Positions 8,849-17,916 of a DNA stretch of 64,000 bases are shown piece by piece (the stretch's first letter is position 1; each line of letters opens with the position of its first letter). The notes beneath the pieces were generated by a model. That model was not told the origin of the DNA, searched no databases, and saw only the letters and a list, made by a program, of their open reading frames with translations. This DNA is from an uncultured Lachnospiraceae bacterium (GTDB lineage: Bacteria > Bacillota > Clostridia > Lachnospirales > Lachnospiraceae), in NCBI GenBank assembly GCA_951800145.1, contig CATOJE010000002.1:1-64000 (forward strand), given 5' to 3'. Position numbers and translations under genes: made by a program.

Positions 8849-9703
8849 ATGGCCGGAAGATTATATCTGTGTGCGACGCCCATAGGAAATTTGGAAGATA
8901 TTACTTTGCGTGTATTAACCACACTAAAGGAAGTGGATCTGATTGCTGCTGAGGATACACGGCACAGCATAAAGCTTTTGAATCATTTTCAAATAAAAAC
9001 TCCAATGACCAGTTATCATGAATATAATAAGTTTGATAAGGCAAAATATCTGGTGGAACAGATGAAGCAGGGAATCCAGCTGGCATTGATTACAGATGCA
9101 GGAACTCCCGGAATATCGGATCCGGGAGAGGAGCTGGTAAAGCAATGCTACGAGGCAGGGATTGAGGTAACCTCCCTTCCTGGTCCGGCAGCTTGTATTA
9201 CAGCTCTCACTATGTCAGGGCTGGAGACCAGAAGATTTTGCTTTGAGGCGTTTCTTCCTCCGGATAAAAGAGAGCGCCAGAGGATACTGGAGGAGCTTTC
9301 CAGAGAAACTAGAACCATTATCCTATATGAGGCGCCTCACCACCTGGTCAAAACATTAGAGGAGCTTTTTTTATGCTTGGGAGAGCGGCAGATCACTATT
9401 TGCCGGGAATTAACAAAACGCCATGAGGAGGCGGATAAAACCACTCTGACTCAGGCAATGAAAAGGTTTGGGGCAGAGGAGCCCAGAGGCGAATTCGTGA
9501 TTGTGATCCAGGGAAAATCAGCTGAAGCGATGAATCAGGAAATGCAGAAGTCCTGGGAAAGCATTTCCATAGAGGAGCATATGAAACGATACCAGGATCA
9601 GGGAATGGATCAGAAGAACGCCATGAAGGCAGTGGCAAAGGACAGAGGAATCAGGAAAAGAGATATCTATCAGTATCTTTTAGAGAAGGAGAAATCATCA
9701 TGA
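8849..9703 (+). CDS. rsmI: 16S rRNA (cytidine1402-2'-O)-methyltransferase
   Basis: This 284-residue tetrapyrrole-methylase-fold protein starts with LYLCATPIGNLEDIT and contains AEDTRHS, TDAGTPGISDPG and LPGPAA, the signature blocks of RsmI. It methylates the ribose of C1402 in 16S rRNA. The ATG at 8849 is chosen because GGAAGGG lies just upstream and the length then fits the family; an earlier in-frame ATG at 8804 would overlap the methyltransferase gene by 29 bp. Its stop overlaps the next start. Confidence 0.92.
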   Translation: MAGRLYLCATPIGNLEDITLRVLTTLKEVDLIAAEDTRHSIKLLNHFQIKTPMTSYHEYNKFDKAKYLVEQMKQGIQLALITDAGTPGISDPGEELVKQCYEAGIEVTSLPGPAACITALTMSGLETRRFCFEAFLPPDKRERQRILEELSRETRTIILYEAPHHLVKTLEELFLCLGERQITICRELTKRHEEADKTTLTQAMKRFGAEEPRGEFVIVIQGKSAEAMNQEMQKSWESISIEEHMKRYQDQGMDQKNAMKAVAKDRGIRKRDIYQYLLEKEKSS

Positions 9704-11244
9704 GACAGGCAGAGCAGGATCTGTGGAAGGAAAAGCTGGGGGAATTTCGTGAGAAGACAGAAGCCTTCTATGGAGGGGAAATGGATAAAAAGGATTATAA
9801 AGGGTTTTCCGGAAAATATGGAAGCTATGCCCAGAGGGACGGGAAGGCAGGTATGCTGCGGCTTCGGTTTACCGGAGGGATCATGAAAAAGGACCAGCTG
9901 AAATTTATAGCAGATTCCATAGAAAAGCACCACATTGATCTGGTTCACCTGACTACCTGTCAGACAGTGCAGCTTCATAATCTGAAGCCGGCACAGATTT
10001 ACGATATTATGGAGCATGCCTTGGAACATGGAATCGTCACTATGGGGGGCGGAGGAGATTATCCCAGGAATGTTACCATGTCTCCTTTATCCGGTGCAGA
10101 AGAGGAGTATTTTGATGTGGCGCCCTATGCTAGGGCGGCAGGCAGGTATTTGTTAGGATTTATTGATAAGAAGAAAATGCCCAGAAAATTAAAGGTGGCA
10201 TTTTCCAACCGCCCGGAGAATGTACCTCATGCCACCTTCCGGGATCTGGGCTTTACTGCAAGAAGGGATGGGACCTTTGATGTCTACAGTGCCGGCGGCC
10301 TTGGAGCAAATCCAAGGTTTGGATTAAAGGTGGCAGAAGCAGTGGATCCGGAAATGATTCTTTATTATATCCGGGCAATGTGGGAGGTCTTTTTAGCTTA
10401 TGGGAATTATGAAAACCGGGCAAAGGCCAGGACCAGATATATGCAGCAGACTCTGGGGGAGGAGGGCTATCAAAAAGCATTTCAGGAAAAGCTTCAGGAG
10501 GTATTTGCTTCCGGGGAGGATTTAAGGATCCAGGTAGAATGCGAGGAAATCAAAAAGACTGGAGATGGAACCAGGGCAGAAGGAAGATGGATTGTAAAAC
10601 AGAAGCAGGAAGGTCTATATGCCTTTCATTATCATCCTCTGGGCGGAAGCATTCATCCTTCAAGGTTTCGTGAGATTTATGACTGTATTGCAGATATGGA
10701 TCAGGTGGAGATCCGTTTATCACCAGATGAATCCATGTATGTGATTCACTTAACCGGCAGTGAGGTAAGAAGGCTAGAAAAGGTATTGGATGACGGCGCT
10801 AAAACCCTGTTTGAAGCCTCTGTAGCCTGTATTGGAGCCAGTATCTGCCAGGTAGGGGTGAGAGATTCACAAAAGCTTCTAAAGGCGGCTGTAGAGGCTG
10901 TGAGAGCTTCAGGACTGTCGGATGAGGCTCTCCCCCAAATTCATATTTCCGGCTGTCCTTCCTCCTGCGGAACCCATCAGATCGGAAGGATCGGCTTTCG
11001 GGGCGGCGTGAAGATGATCGACAAGGTGCCGAATCCAGCATTTAATCTGTTTGTCAATGGATGTGATGAGGAAGGAAGGGAAAGGATGGGGAAGGAGCTT
11101 GGAGCCATCCTGGAAAAGGATATTCCTGCCTTTTTGGTGGAGGTGGGAAAGGCCTCTGATGCTTATGGAAAGGGTTTTGACTGCTGGATGGAGGAGAGGG
11201 AGGAGGAATTCCAACAGATAGGGAAAAAATATATCATCGGATAG
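9700..11244 (+). CDS. siroheme/[4Fe-4S] nitrite/sulfite reductase
   Basis: This 514-residue protein has the two-repeat ferredoxin-like layout of siroheme reductases. The cluster/siroheme cysteines appear as C-x5-C (C377, C383) and C-x3-C (C419, C423, within HISGCPSSCG). It should perform six-electron reduction of nitrite or sulfite in the cytoplasm; which one cannot be told. It has no ferredoxin or flavin module of its own. It overlaps rsmI by 4 bp, so it belongs to this operon, although in Bacillus nothing like it stands between rsmI and abrB. Confidence 0.85.
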   Translation: MRQAEQDLWKEKLGEFREKTEAFYGGEMDKKDYKGFSGKYGSYAQRDGKAGMLRLRFTGGIMKKDQLKFIADSIEKHHIDLVHLTTCQTVQLHNLKPAQIYDIMEHALEHGIVTMGGGGDYPRNVTMSPLSGAEEEYFDVAPYARAAGRYLLGFIDKKKMPRKLKVAFSNRPENVPHATFRDLGFTARRDGTFDVYSAGGLGANPRFGLKVAEAVDPEMILYYIRAMWEVFLAYGNYENRAKARTRYMQQTLGEEGYQKAFQEKLQEVFASGEDLRIQVECEEIKKTGDGTRAEGRWIVKQKQEGLYAFHYHPLGGSIHPSRFREIYDCIADMDQVEIRLSPDESMYVIHLTGSEVRRLEKVLDDGAKTLFEASVACIGASICQVGVRDSQKLLKAAVEAVRASGLSDEALPQIHISGCPSSCGTHQIGRIGFRGGVKMIDKVPNPAFNLFVNGCDEEGRERMGKELGAILEKDIPAFLVEVGKASDAYGKGFDCWMEEREEEFQQIGKKYIIG

Positions 11245-11250
11245 AAACAA

Positions 11251-11294
11251 AAAAGCTGCCTAAAAGCGGATGCACTTGCTTTTAGGCAGCTTTT
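11251..11294. terminator. bidirectional terminator between the reductase gene and abrB
   Basis: A perfect 17-bp inverted repeat (11251-11267 with 11278-11294, core AAGCTGCCTAAAAGC) is flanked by A-tracts and T-tracts. It serves the two convergent genes. Confidence 0.9.
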
Positions 11295-11304
11295 CTGGTA
11301 TGCA

Positions 11305-11568
11305 TTACTCGACAATGGTCATGCCGGCAATTTTGGCAAGCCTGCGGATGGATTCTCTGGAAACCTTGCGTCCCTCGTATTCAATCAAGTCTTCTGTGCT
11401 GCCATCAAAAATGTCAGCAGATTCCGATTTACGCAGGATAATACAATTATCCTGAACGGAAATCTCAAGTCCATCCTTCACGTCCAGATCAAGACTTCTC
11501 CGAAGTTCAATAGGGAGCGTGATTCTTCCCAATTCATCAAGTTTCCTTACAACTCCTGTGGTTTTCAT
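11305..11568 (-). CDS. abrB: AbrB family transition-state regulator
   Basis: This 87-residue protein starts with the AbrB DNA-binding swapped-hairpin domain (GVVRKLDELGRITLPIELR), followed by a C-terminal dimerisation segment. AbrB proteins bind AT-rich DNA and control growth-phase and sporulation genes. The start at 11568 follows a G-rich site (AGAAGGGGG). A longer frame upstream would have no ribosome binding site and would run through the AT-rich promoter region. abrB next to rsmI is the same arrangement as in Bacillus. Confidence 0.88.
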   Translation of the reverse strand: MKTTGVVRKLDELGRITLPIELRRSLDLDVKDGLEISVQDNCIILRKSESADIFDGSTEDLIEYEGRKVSRESIRRLAKIAGMTIVE

Positions 11569-11720
11569 AGTAAACCCCCTTCTGTTAATGAATATTATGC
11601 ACCCCCTGCATATATACAATACCATATATTGTAAGGTAAAGTCAATATTTTCCGTTATAGTCAGAATATTGTCTAAAAAAAATAATTTTGAAGAAATTTT
11701 TAATGTTGTGAAAAAAGGTA

Positions 11721-11749
11721 TTGACAAAAATATTCCAATCTACTATTAT
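11721..11749 (+). promoter_or_regulatory. strong sigma-A promoter of the fatty-acid synthesis operon
   Basis: TTGACA (11721-11726) and TATTAT (11744-11749) are spaced by exactly 17 bp, in an AT-rich intergenic region 50 bp before fabH. It is the only good promoter seen before the fab-acc genes. Confidence 0.85.
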
Positions 11750-11750
11750 T

Positions 11751-11767
11751 ACTTTGAATTTCAAAAT
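11751..11767 (+). promoter_or_regulatory. FabT-like palindromic operator at the fab promoter
   Basis: ACTTTGAATTTCAAAAT has perfect 6-bp arms, TTTGAA and TTCAAA, around one base. It closely resembles the FabT box known from streptococci (TTTGA-centre-TCAAA) and covers the expected transcription start. A weaker copy, TTTGAATTTAAA, follows at 11769-11780. Binding of a MarR-type repressor here is inferred. Confidence 0.6.
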
Positions 11768-11798
11768 ATTTGAATTTAAAATAAATAAGGGATGAATT

Positions 11799-12761
11799 AT
11801 GACAGGGAAAATCAAAGGAACCGGGGCTTGTCCTGGGGATCGGTTAGTGACCAATGAAGATTTGGCAGAGATCGTGGAAACCAGTGATGAGTGGATTTAC
11901 AGCCGGACAGGAATTAAAACCAGATATTTAAGTACTGGCAGGGGAACCTCAGAGATGGCGGCGGAAGCGTCAAGGCGGGCATTAGAGAATGCAGGGATTC
12001 ATCCGGAGGAATTGGATTTAATCCTTCTGGCTACCTCTACCCCGGAATATTGCTTTCCAAGCAGTGCCTGTCAGGTACAGGAGAAAATCGGAGCAGTAAA
12101 CGCGGCGGCATTTGATATCAGCGCAGCCTGTTCCGGATTTGTCTTTGCCCTGCAGACAGCCTGCAGCTTTCTTGCATCTGGAAGCTTCCAGAGGATTTTA
12201 GTGATCGGGGCGGATGATTTAAGCAAGATTACAGACTGGAGCGACCGAAAAACCTGTGTTCTCTTTGGAGACGGGGCAGGAGCGGTAGTGATGGAGGCAG
12301 AGGAAGGTGGGCTTTTTCGAGGGGTAATGCACTCGGACGGAAGAAAGGGAAGAGTTTTAACCTGCCTGTCCAGGTCAGAAGGAAATTTTCTTACAGGAAA
12401 AAAACCAGAATATGGTTTTACCTCTATGGATGGACAGGAGGTATTTAAATTCGCAGTCAAGAAGGTTCCGGAGTGCATTGACCAGGTTTTATCTGATGCA
12501 GAGATTTCCAAGGAGGAGATACGGTACTATATTCTCCATCAGGCAAATGAGCGGATTATAGAGGCAGTGTCAAAAAGGCTGAAGGAGCCTATTGAAAAAT
12601 TCCCTATGAATATCCGGGAATACGGAAATACATCGGCAGCAACCATTCCCATACTTTTGGATGAGATGAACCGGGCAGGAAAGCTGACCCGGAGGGATAA
12701 GATCATTATGGCAGGCTTCGGCGGCGGTCTTACCTGGGGGGCTGTTTTGTTAGAGTGGTAA
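11799..12761 (+). CDS. fabH: 3-oxoacyl-ACP synthase III
   Basis: This 320-residue thiolase-fold enzyme condenses an acyl-CoA with malonyl-ACP to start fatty-acid synthesis. The catalytic triad is present: Cys111 in ISAACSGF, His in LHQANERI and Asn in YGNTSAA. The typical N-terminal TSDEWIYSRTGI block is also there. It is the first gene of the fab-acc operon and begins the chain that later genes extend. Confidence 0.95.
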   Translation: MTGKIKGTGACPGDRLVTNEDLAEIVETSDEWIYSRTGIKTRYLSTGRGTSEMAAEASRRALENAGIHPEELDLILLATSTPEYCFPSSACQVQEKIGAVNAAAFDISAACSGFVFALQTACSFLASGSFQRILVIGADDLSKITDWSDRKTCVLFGDGAGAVVMEAEEGGLFRGVMHSDGRKGRVLTCLSRSEGNFLTGKKPEYGFTSMDGQEVFKFAVKKVPECIDQVLSDAEISKEEIRYYILHQANERIIEAVSKRLKEPIEKFPMNIREYGNTSAATIPILLDEMNRAGKLTRRDKIIMAGFGGGLTWGAVLLEW

Positions 12762-12799
12762 TAAATTTTATAAAATATATCAATAAGGAGAGTACAGTC

Positions 12800-13033
12800 A
12801 TGTTAGAGAAAATGAGAGAGTTAATTGCAGATCAGTTAAGTGTAGAGGCAGATATTATTACAGAGGCTTCCACCTTTAAGGATGACTTAGGAGCGGATTC
12901 GCTGGATTTATTTGAGCTGGTAATGGCTTTGGAGGATGAGTACGGGGTAGAGATCCCGGCAGAGGATCTGGAGAATCTGGTAACAGTCGGCGATGTGATG
13001 AATTATTTAAAAGAAAAAGGCGTAGAGGCATAA
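12800..13033 (+). CDS. acpP: acyl carrier protein
   Basis: This is a 77-residue acidic four-helix protein. The GADSLD motif carries Ser34, the site for the 4'-phosphopantetheine arm. The start at 12800 is preceded by AAGGAG at 9-bp spacing; a longer frame that overlaps fabH is unlikely. It carries the acyl chain for all enzymes of this operon. Confidence 0.95.
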   Translation: MLEKMRELIADQLSVEADIITEASTFKDDLGADSLDLFELVMALEDEYGVEIPAEDLENLVTVGDVMNYLKEKGVEA

Positions 13034-13035
13034 GT

Positions 13036-13959
13036 ATGAATACAAGAATAACCCAGATGCTGGGCATCGAATATCCCATTATCCAGGGCGGCATGGCCTG
13101 GGTGGCAGAACATAATCTGGCTGCTGCTGTGTCCGAGGCAGGAGGCCTGGGACTGATTGGCGGGGCAAATGCTCCGGGAGAGGTAGTCCGGGAGGAAATC
13201 CGCAAGGCAAAGGCGTTAACAGAGAAGCCCTTTGGCGTCAATGTGATGCTATTAAGCCCTTATGCAGAGGATGTAGCACGGGTCGTTGTGGAGGAAGGCA
13301 TTAAGGTTGTCACCACCGGCGCCGGAAACCCGGAAAAATATATGGATATGTGGAAGGAAGCCGGGATCAAGGTGATTCCTGTGGTTGCCTCCGTGGCGCT
13401 GGCAAGGCGGATGGAAAAGTATGGCGCTGACGCGGTGGTGGCAGAGGGAATGGAGTCTGGCGGCCATATCGGGGAGGCCACCACCATGACCCTGGTTCCT
13501 CAGGTAAAGGATGTGGTTTCCATCCCGGTTATCGCGGCAGGCGGTATCGGGGACGGCAGAGGCTTAGCAGCGGCATTTATGTTAGGTGCAGAGGCGGTGC
13601 AGGTGGGAACCCGTTTTGTGGTGGCAAAGGAATCCATTGTCCATGAAAACTACAAGCAGAGATTGATCAAGGCAAAGGACATTGATTCCACCGTAACCGG
13701 GCGGAGCCACGGACATCCCATCCGCTGCCTACGGAATAAGATGACCAGAGAATATCTGAAGCTGGAGCAGGAAGGAAAATCCTTTGAAGAGCTGGAATAT
13801 CTCACCTTAGGCGCCTTAAGAAGAGCGGTGCAGGAGGGCGATGTGCAGGAGGGAACTGTGATGGCAGGCCAGATCGCAGGGATGATTGACAAGGAATTAA
13901 GCTGTAAGGAAATTATCGATGAGATGATGGAGCAGGCAGAGAAACTTTTGAAGCTGTAA
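13036..13959 (+). CDS. fabK: enoyl-ACP reductase II (FMN-dependent)
   Basis: This 307-residue TIM-barrel flavoprotein belongs to the FabK/nitronate monooxygenase family. It shows PIIQGGMAWVAE at the N-terminus, ESGGHIGE in the middle and IPVIAAGGIGDGRG followed by GAEAVQVGTRF, which bind FMN. It reduces trans-2-enoyl-ACP with NAD(P)H, replacing FabI, which is not seen here. It sits 2 bp after acpP in the order found in streptococcal fab clusters. Confidence 0.93.
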   Translation: MNTRITQMLGIEYPIIQGGMAWVAEHNLAAAVSEAGGLGLIGGANAPGEVVREEIRKAKALTEKPFGVNVMLLSPYAEDVARVVVEEGIKVVTTGAGNPEKYMDMWKEAGIKVIPVVASVALARRMEKYGADAVVAEGMESGGHIGEATTMTLVPQVKDVVSIPVIAAGGIGDGRGLAAAFMLGAEAVQVGTRFVVAKESIVHENYKQRLIKAKDIDSTVTGRSHGHPIRCLRNKMTREYLKLEQEGKSFEELEYLTLGALRRAVQEGDVQEGTVMAGQIAGMIDKELSCKEIIDEMMEQAEKLLKL

Positions 13960-13976
13960 AAAATAAGGAGCCGCAT

Positions 13977-14900
13977 ATGAGTAAGATTGCATTTATATTC
14001 CCGGGCCAGGGGGCCCAGTATATCGGCATGGGACAGGATTTTTACGAGAAAACTGAGATAGGAAGGGAGATTTTTGATGAAGCCTCCCGGCTGTTAGGGT
14101 TTTCTGTGCCGGATCTGTGTTTTCAGGAAAACGACCGGTTAAACATCACGGAGTATACCCAGGCTGCCATGGTGACGGTGAGCATTGCCATGATGAAGGT
14201 TCTGGAGGAGAAGGGGATAAAGCCGGATATGGCAGCGGGCTTAAGCTTGGGAGAGTATGCAGCCTTAGTTGCGGCAGAGGTGATGAGCCTGCAGGATGCC
14301 ATAACCACTGTGCGTCAGAGAGGAATCCTGATGCAGGAGGCTGTGCCTGCAGGGGTTGGCGCAATGGCGGCGGTATTAGCGCTGGACACGAAAACGATTG
14401 AGGAAGTGATCCAGCCCATGGATCAGGTGTGGATTGCCAATTATAATTGTCCCGGCCAGACTGTGATCTCCGGGAAGAAGGAAGCAGTAGAAGCAGCATG
14501 CGAGAAGCTTAAGGAAGCAGGGGCTAAGAGGACAATCTTTTTAAATGTAAGCGGTCCCTTCCACTCCGGACTTCTGGAAGAGGCGGGGAAAAAGCTTGGC
14601 CAGGTGCTGAAACAGGTTGCAATCAAGGAGCCGGCGATCCCCTATGTGGCCAATGTGACGGCAGAGCTTGTAAGGGATGCCTCTCTGGTAAAGCCCCTTT
14701 TAGAAAAGCAGGTATCTTCCTCGGTAAAGTGGCAGCAGAGCGCAGAGACGATGATTTCAGAGGGTGCAGATGTATTTATTGAAATTGGTCCCGGAAAGAC
14801 ATTAGCCGGGTTTATGAAGAAAATTAACCGGAATGTAAAGGTTCTTAATATAGAAAAGCTGGAGGATGTGGAGAAGGCTTTGGAGGTACTGGGAAAATGA
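13977..14900 (+). CDS. fabD: malonyl-CoA:ACP transacylase
   Basis: This 307-residue enzyme moves malonyl groups from CoA to ACP. FPGQGAQYIGMG is at the N-terminus, the nucleophile Ser90 lies in GLSLGEY (GHSLGE in most homologues), and the catalytic His is in GPFHSGLL. AAGGAG precedes the start, and its stop overlaps the fabG start. Confidence 0.94.
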   Translation: MSKIAFIFPGQGAQYIGMGQDFYEKTEIGREIFDEASRLLGFSVPDLCFQENDRLNITEYTQAAMVTVSIAMMKVLEEKGIKPDMAAGLSLGEYAALVAAEVMSLQDAITTVRQRGILMQEAVPAGVGAMAAVLALDTKTIEEVIQPMDQVWIANYNCPGQTVISGKKEAVEAACEKLKEAGAKRTIFLNVSGPFHSGLLEEAGKKLGQVLKQVAIKEPAIPYVANVTAELVRDASLVKPLLEKQVSSSVKWQQSAETMISEGADVFIEIGPGKTLAGFMKKINRNVKVLNIEKLEDVEKALEVLGK

Positions 14901-15640
14901 TGTTAGAAAATCGTGTGGCGCTGGTAACCGGTGCCGGCAGAGGAATCGGAAGGGCCATCGCCCTGAAGCTGGCATCGGAAGGGGCCATAGTAATTGTAAA
15001 TTATAATGGCTCCGAGAGCCGTGCAAAGGAAGTAGTAAGCCAGATAACAGAGCAGGGAGGAAAAGCAGCTACCTATCAGTGCAATGTGGCAGATTTTGCC
15101 GCCTGCGGCCAGATGATGGAGACCATAATAAAGGATTACGGCCATCTGGATATATTGGTTAATAATGCAGGGATTACCAAGGATAATCTGTTAATGAAAA
15201 TGAGCGAGGAAGAGTTTGATCAGGTGATTGATATTAACTTAAAGGGCGCTTTTCATTGCATGAAGCATGTATCCCGTCAGATGATCAAGCAGAGACAGGG
15301 AAGGATCATTAATATCTCTTCTGTATCCGGTGTATCCGGTAATGCGGGCCAGGCTAACTACAGCGCCTCAAAGGCCGGAATCATCGGACTGACAAAAACA
15401 GTGGCCAGAGAGATGGCGGCCAGAGGGATTACAGTGAATGCCATTGCGCCTGGTTTTATTCAGACAGAAATGACCGATGTTCTTTCTGATAAGATCAAGG
15501 AGTCCATTCTGGAGAAAATTCCTATGAAGCAGTTTGGCGTGCCGGAGGATATTGGAGAGATGGTTTTATTTCTGGCGTCGGATAAGGCCAGATATATTAC
15601 CGGCCAGGTAATCTGTGTAGACGGCGGCATGGTGATGTAG
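14897..15640 (+). CDS. fabG: 3-oxoacyl-ACP reductase
   Basis: This 247-residue short-chain dehydrogenase has the NADP-binding TGAGRGIGRA motif, NNAG, and the Ser-Tyr-Lys catalytic set (ISSVSG and YSASKAG). It reduces 3-oxoacyl-ACP. ATGATG at the start overlaps the fabD stop, so translation is coupled. The PGFIQTEMT and VDGGMVM segments are typical of FabG. Confidence 0.95.
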   Translation: MMLENRVALVTGAGRGIGRAIALKLASEGAIVIVNYNGSESRAKEVVSQITEQGGKAATYQCNVADFAACGQMMETIIKDYGHLDILVNNAGITKDNLLMKMSEEEFDQVIDINLKGAFHCMKHVSRQMIKQRQGRIINISSVSGVSGNAGQANYSASKAGIIGLTKTVAREMAARGITVNAIAPGFIQTEMTDVLSDKIKESILEKIPMKQFGVPEDIGEMVLFLASDKARYITGQVICVDGGMVM

Positions 15641-15682
15641 CAGAGGAAGCGTAACGGTAAATGAGGTAAGGAGAACTAGAAT

Positions 15683-16921
15683 ATGAGCAGACGAGTGGTA
15701 GTAACCGGCCTGGGCGCAATCACACCCATAGGTAATGATGTAGACAGCTTTTGGGCGGGATTAAAGGAAAAAAGAGTGGGAATTGGTCCCATCACTTATT
15801 TTGATACAGCAGATTATAAGGCAAAGCTGGCGGCACAGGTGAAGGATTTTAATCCAAAGGATTATATGGATCCTAAGGCTGCCAGAAGAATGGAGCTGTT
15901 TTCTCAGTATGGAGTGGCGGCATCAAAGCAGGCGCTGGAGGATGCAGGGCTGGATATGGCAAAGGAAGATCCTTATATGGTTGGCGTGTCGGTAGGCTCC
16001 GGAATTGGTTCTATGCAGGCATTTGAGCGGGATCATAAAAAGCTTTTGGAAAAAGGACCCAGCCGGGTGAATCCTTTGCTGGTTCCCTTAATGATCAGCA
16101 ATATGGCAGCTGGAAATATCAGCATTCAGTTTGGATTAAAGGGAAAAAATATTAATGTCGTTACCGCCTGCGCTACGGGAACTCACAGCATCGGGGAAGC
16201 CTTCCGCGCAATCCAGTATGGGGAGGCGGATGTGATGCTGGCAGGAGGAGCTGAGGCTAGCATCTGCCCCATTGGTGTGGCAGGCTTTTCTGCTTTGACT
16301 GCTCTCTCCTTCTCTGAGGATCCTCTCCATGCATCCCGTCCCTTTGATGAGAACCGGGACGGATTTGTCATGGGAGAGGGATCCGGGGTGGTCGTGCTGG
16401 AAGCCTTGGATCACGCTCTTGCAAGAGGGGCAAAAATTTATGCAGAGATAGGCGGATATGGAGCTACCTGTGATGCCTACCATATTACCTCTCCGGCAGA
16501 GGATGGAAGCGGGGCAGCCAGAGCAATGACTAATGCTATCAAGGATGCAGGGATTCGGCCGGAGGATATCGACTATGTAAATGCCCACGGAACCAGCACC
16601 CATCACAATGATTTATTCGAGACAAAGGCCATTAAGCTGGCACTGGGAGATCATGCCCGCAAGGTAAAAATTAACTCCACAAAATCTATGATCGGCCATC
16701 TGTTAGGTGCTGCCGGCGGCGTGGAATTTATCACCTGTGTAAAATCCATTGAAGATGGATTTGTCCATGCCACAGCAGGGCTTGAGACAGAAGGGGAGGG
16801 CTGTGATCTGGATTACACCAAGGGAGAGGGTGTTTCCATGGAAGTGAATTATGCGATCAGTAATTCCTTAGGATTTGGCGGCCATAATGGAAGCATTGTA
16901 GTAAAGAAATATCAGCCATAG
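15683..16921 (+). CDS. fabF: 3-oxoacyl-ACP synthase II
   Basis: This is a 412-residue elongating condensing enzyme. The catalytic Cys163 lies in VVTACATGTHS, and the two histidines lie in AHGTSTHHND and KSMIGHLLGAAG. It adds two-carbon units to growing acyl-ACP. TAAGGAGAA precedes the ATG. It is the only elongating synthase seen in the window. Confidence 0.95.
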   Translation: MSRRVVVTGLGAITPIGNDVDSFWAGLKEKRVGIGPITYFDTADYKAKLAAQVKDFNPKDYMDPKAARRMELFSQYGVAASKQALEDAGLDMAKEDPYMVGVSVGSGIGSMQAFERDHKKLLEKGPSRVNPLLVPLMISNMAAGNISIQFGLKGKNINVVTACATGTHSIGEAFRAIQYGEADVMLAGGAEASICPIGVAGFSALTALSFSEDPLHASRPFDENRDGFVMGEGSGVVVLEALDHALARGAKIYAEIGGYGATCDAYHITSPAEDGSGAARAMTNAIKDAGIRPEDIDYVNAHGTSTHHNDLFETKAIKLALGDHARKVKINSTKSMIGHLLGAAGGVEFITCVKSIEDGFVHATAGLETEGEGCDLDYTKGEGVSMEVNYAISNSLGFGGHNGSIVVKKYQP

Positions 16922-16948
16922 CTGGATGGAAGGGCAAAGGGTGAAACG

Positions 16949-17461
16949 ATGGATATTAAAGAGATTATGAAGCTGATTCAGGGGGTCAGCGATTACGGCC
17001 TGACCAGCTTTGAATTAGAAGAAGGAAATATGCGGATTTCCTTAAAAAGAGAAAAGGAAACCATTCAGGTCCAGACCCCTGTGCTGGCAGGGGCGGTTGC
17101 TGGTTTGGATATGGCAAATATGGCAGGTGTGCCCTTTACGGCTCCAGCTGGTGCTGGGGCGGCTATCTCAGGGGGCACGGCAGAGGAAAAGCAGGGATCG
17201 GATCAAGGGGATATTTCCATTGGATCGGACCAGGTGGTAACCTCTCCTCTGGTGGGTGTATTTTATTCTGCTTCTTCTCCAGATGCAGAGCCTTTTGTGA
17301 AGGTAGGGGATACCGTTAAGAAGGGCCAGGTTCTGGGAATTATCGAGGCCATGAAGCTGATGAATGAGATTGAAAGCGAATATGACGGGGTGGTGGAAGC
17401 AATCCTTATTAAAAATGAAGATGTGGTAGAATACGGGCAGCCCCTGTTTCGGATTCGTTAG
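16949..17461 (+). CDS. accB: biotin carboxyl carrier protein of acetyl-CoA carboxylase
   Basis: This 170-residue protein has a helical N-terminus, an Ala/Gly-rich linker (about 45-85) and a C-terminal biotinyl domain. The biotinylation site is Lys136 in IIEAMKLMNE. It carries CO2 from AccC to the AccDA carboxyltransferase encoded just downstream. Confidence 0.94.
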   Translation: MDIKEIMKLIQGVSDYGLTSFELEEGNMRISLKREKETIQVQTPVLAGAVAGLDMANMAGVPFTAPAGAGAAISGGTAEEKQGSDQGDISIGSDQVVTSPLVGVFYSASSPDAEPFVKVGDTVKKGQVLGIIEAMKLMNEIESEYDGVVEAILIKNEDVVEYGQPLFRIR

Positions 17462-17470
17462 GAGGAGATT

Positions 17471-17893
17471 ATGCTGGGAATAAAAGAAATTCAGGAGATT
17501 ATTCCTCACCGCCACCCTTTTTTGCTTGTGGATCAGATTGAGGAGCTGGAGCCAGGGGTAAAGGCGGTGGGATATAAATCCGTAACCTACAATGAACCAT
17601 TTTTTGCAGGACATTTTCCACAGGAGCCGGTGATGCCCGGCGTACTGATTGTAGAGGCTTTGGCCCAGACTGGTGCGGTGGCTATCCTGTCAAAGGAAGG
17701 GAATAAGGGAAAGGTGGCTTATTTCGGGGCGATTAACAATGCTAAGTTTAAGAGAAAGGTAATCCCGGGAGATAAGCTGCGCTTAGAGTGCCAGATCATT
17801 AAGGAGAAGGGGCCGGTGGGCGTAGGGCAGGCCACTGCCACAGTAGACGGCAAGGTTGCGGTTTCTGCGGAATTAACCTTTATGATTGGGTAG
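17471..17893 (+). CDS. fabZ: 3-hydroxyacyl-ACP dehydratase
   Basis: This 140-residue hot-dog-fold protein has the catalytic His48 in [12 protein letters not shown] and Glu62 in VEALAQ. It dehydrates 3-hydroxyacyl-ACP. The short [10 protein letters not shown] block at the N-terminus is typical. GGAGGAG lies upstream of the ATG. No fabA or fabM is present, so how double bonds are introduced is not explained by this operon. Confidence 0.94.
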   Translation: MLGIKEIQEIIPHRHPFLLVDQIEELEPGVKAVGYKSVTYNEPFFAGHFPQEPVMPGVLIVEALAQTGAVAILSKEGNKGKVAYFGAINNAKFKRKVIPGDKLRLECQIIKEKGPVGVGQATATVDGKVAVSAELTFMIG

Positions 17894-17916
17894 ATAGAGG
17901 AGAAGAGGGAATTATC

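Noticed and set aside
12071-12511. 146-codon minus-strand frame inside fabH
   Set aside because: It is antisense to an intact gene with full catalytic motifs and has no start signals.
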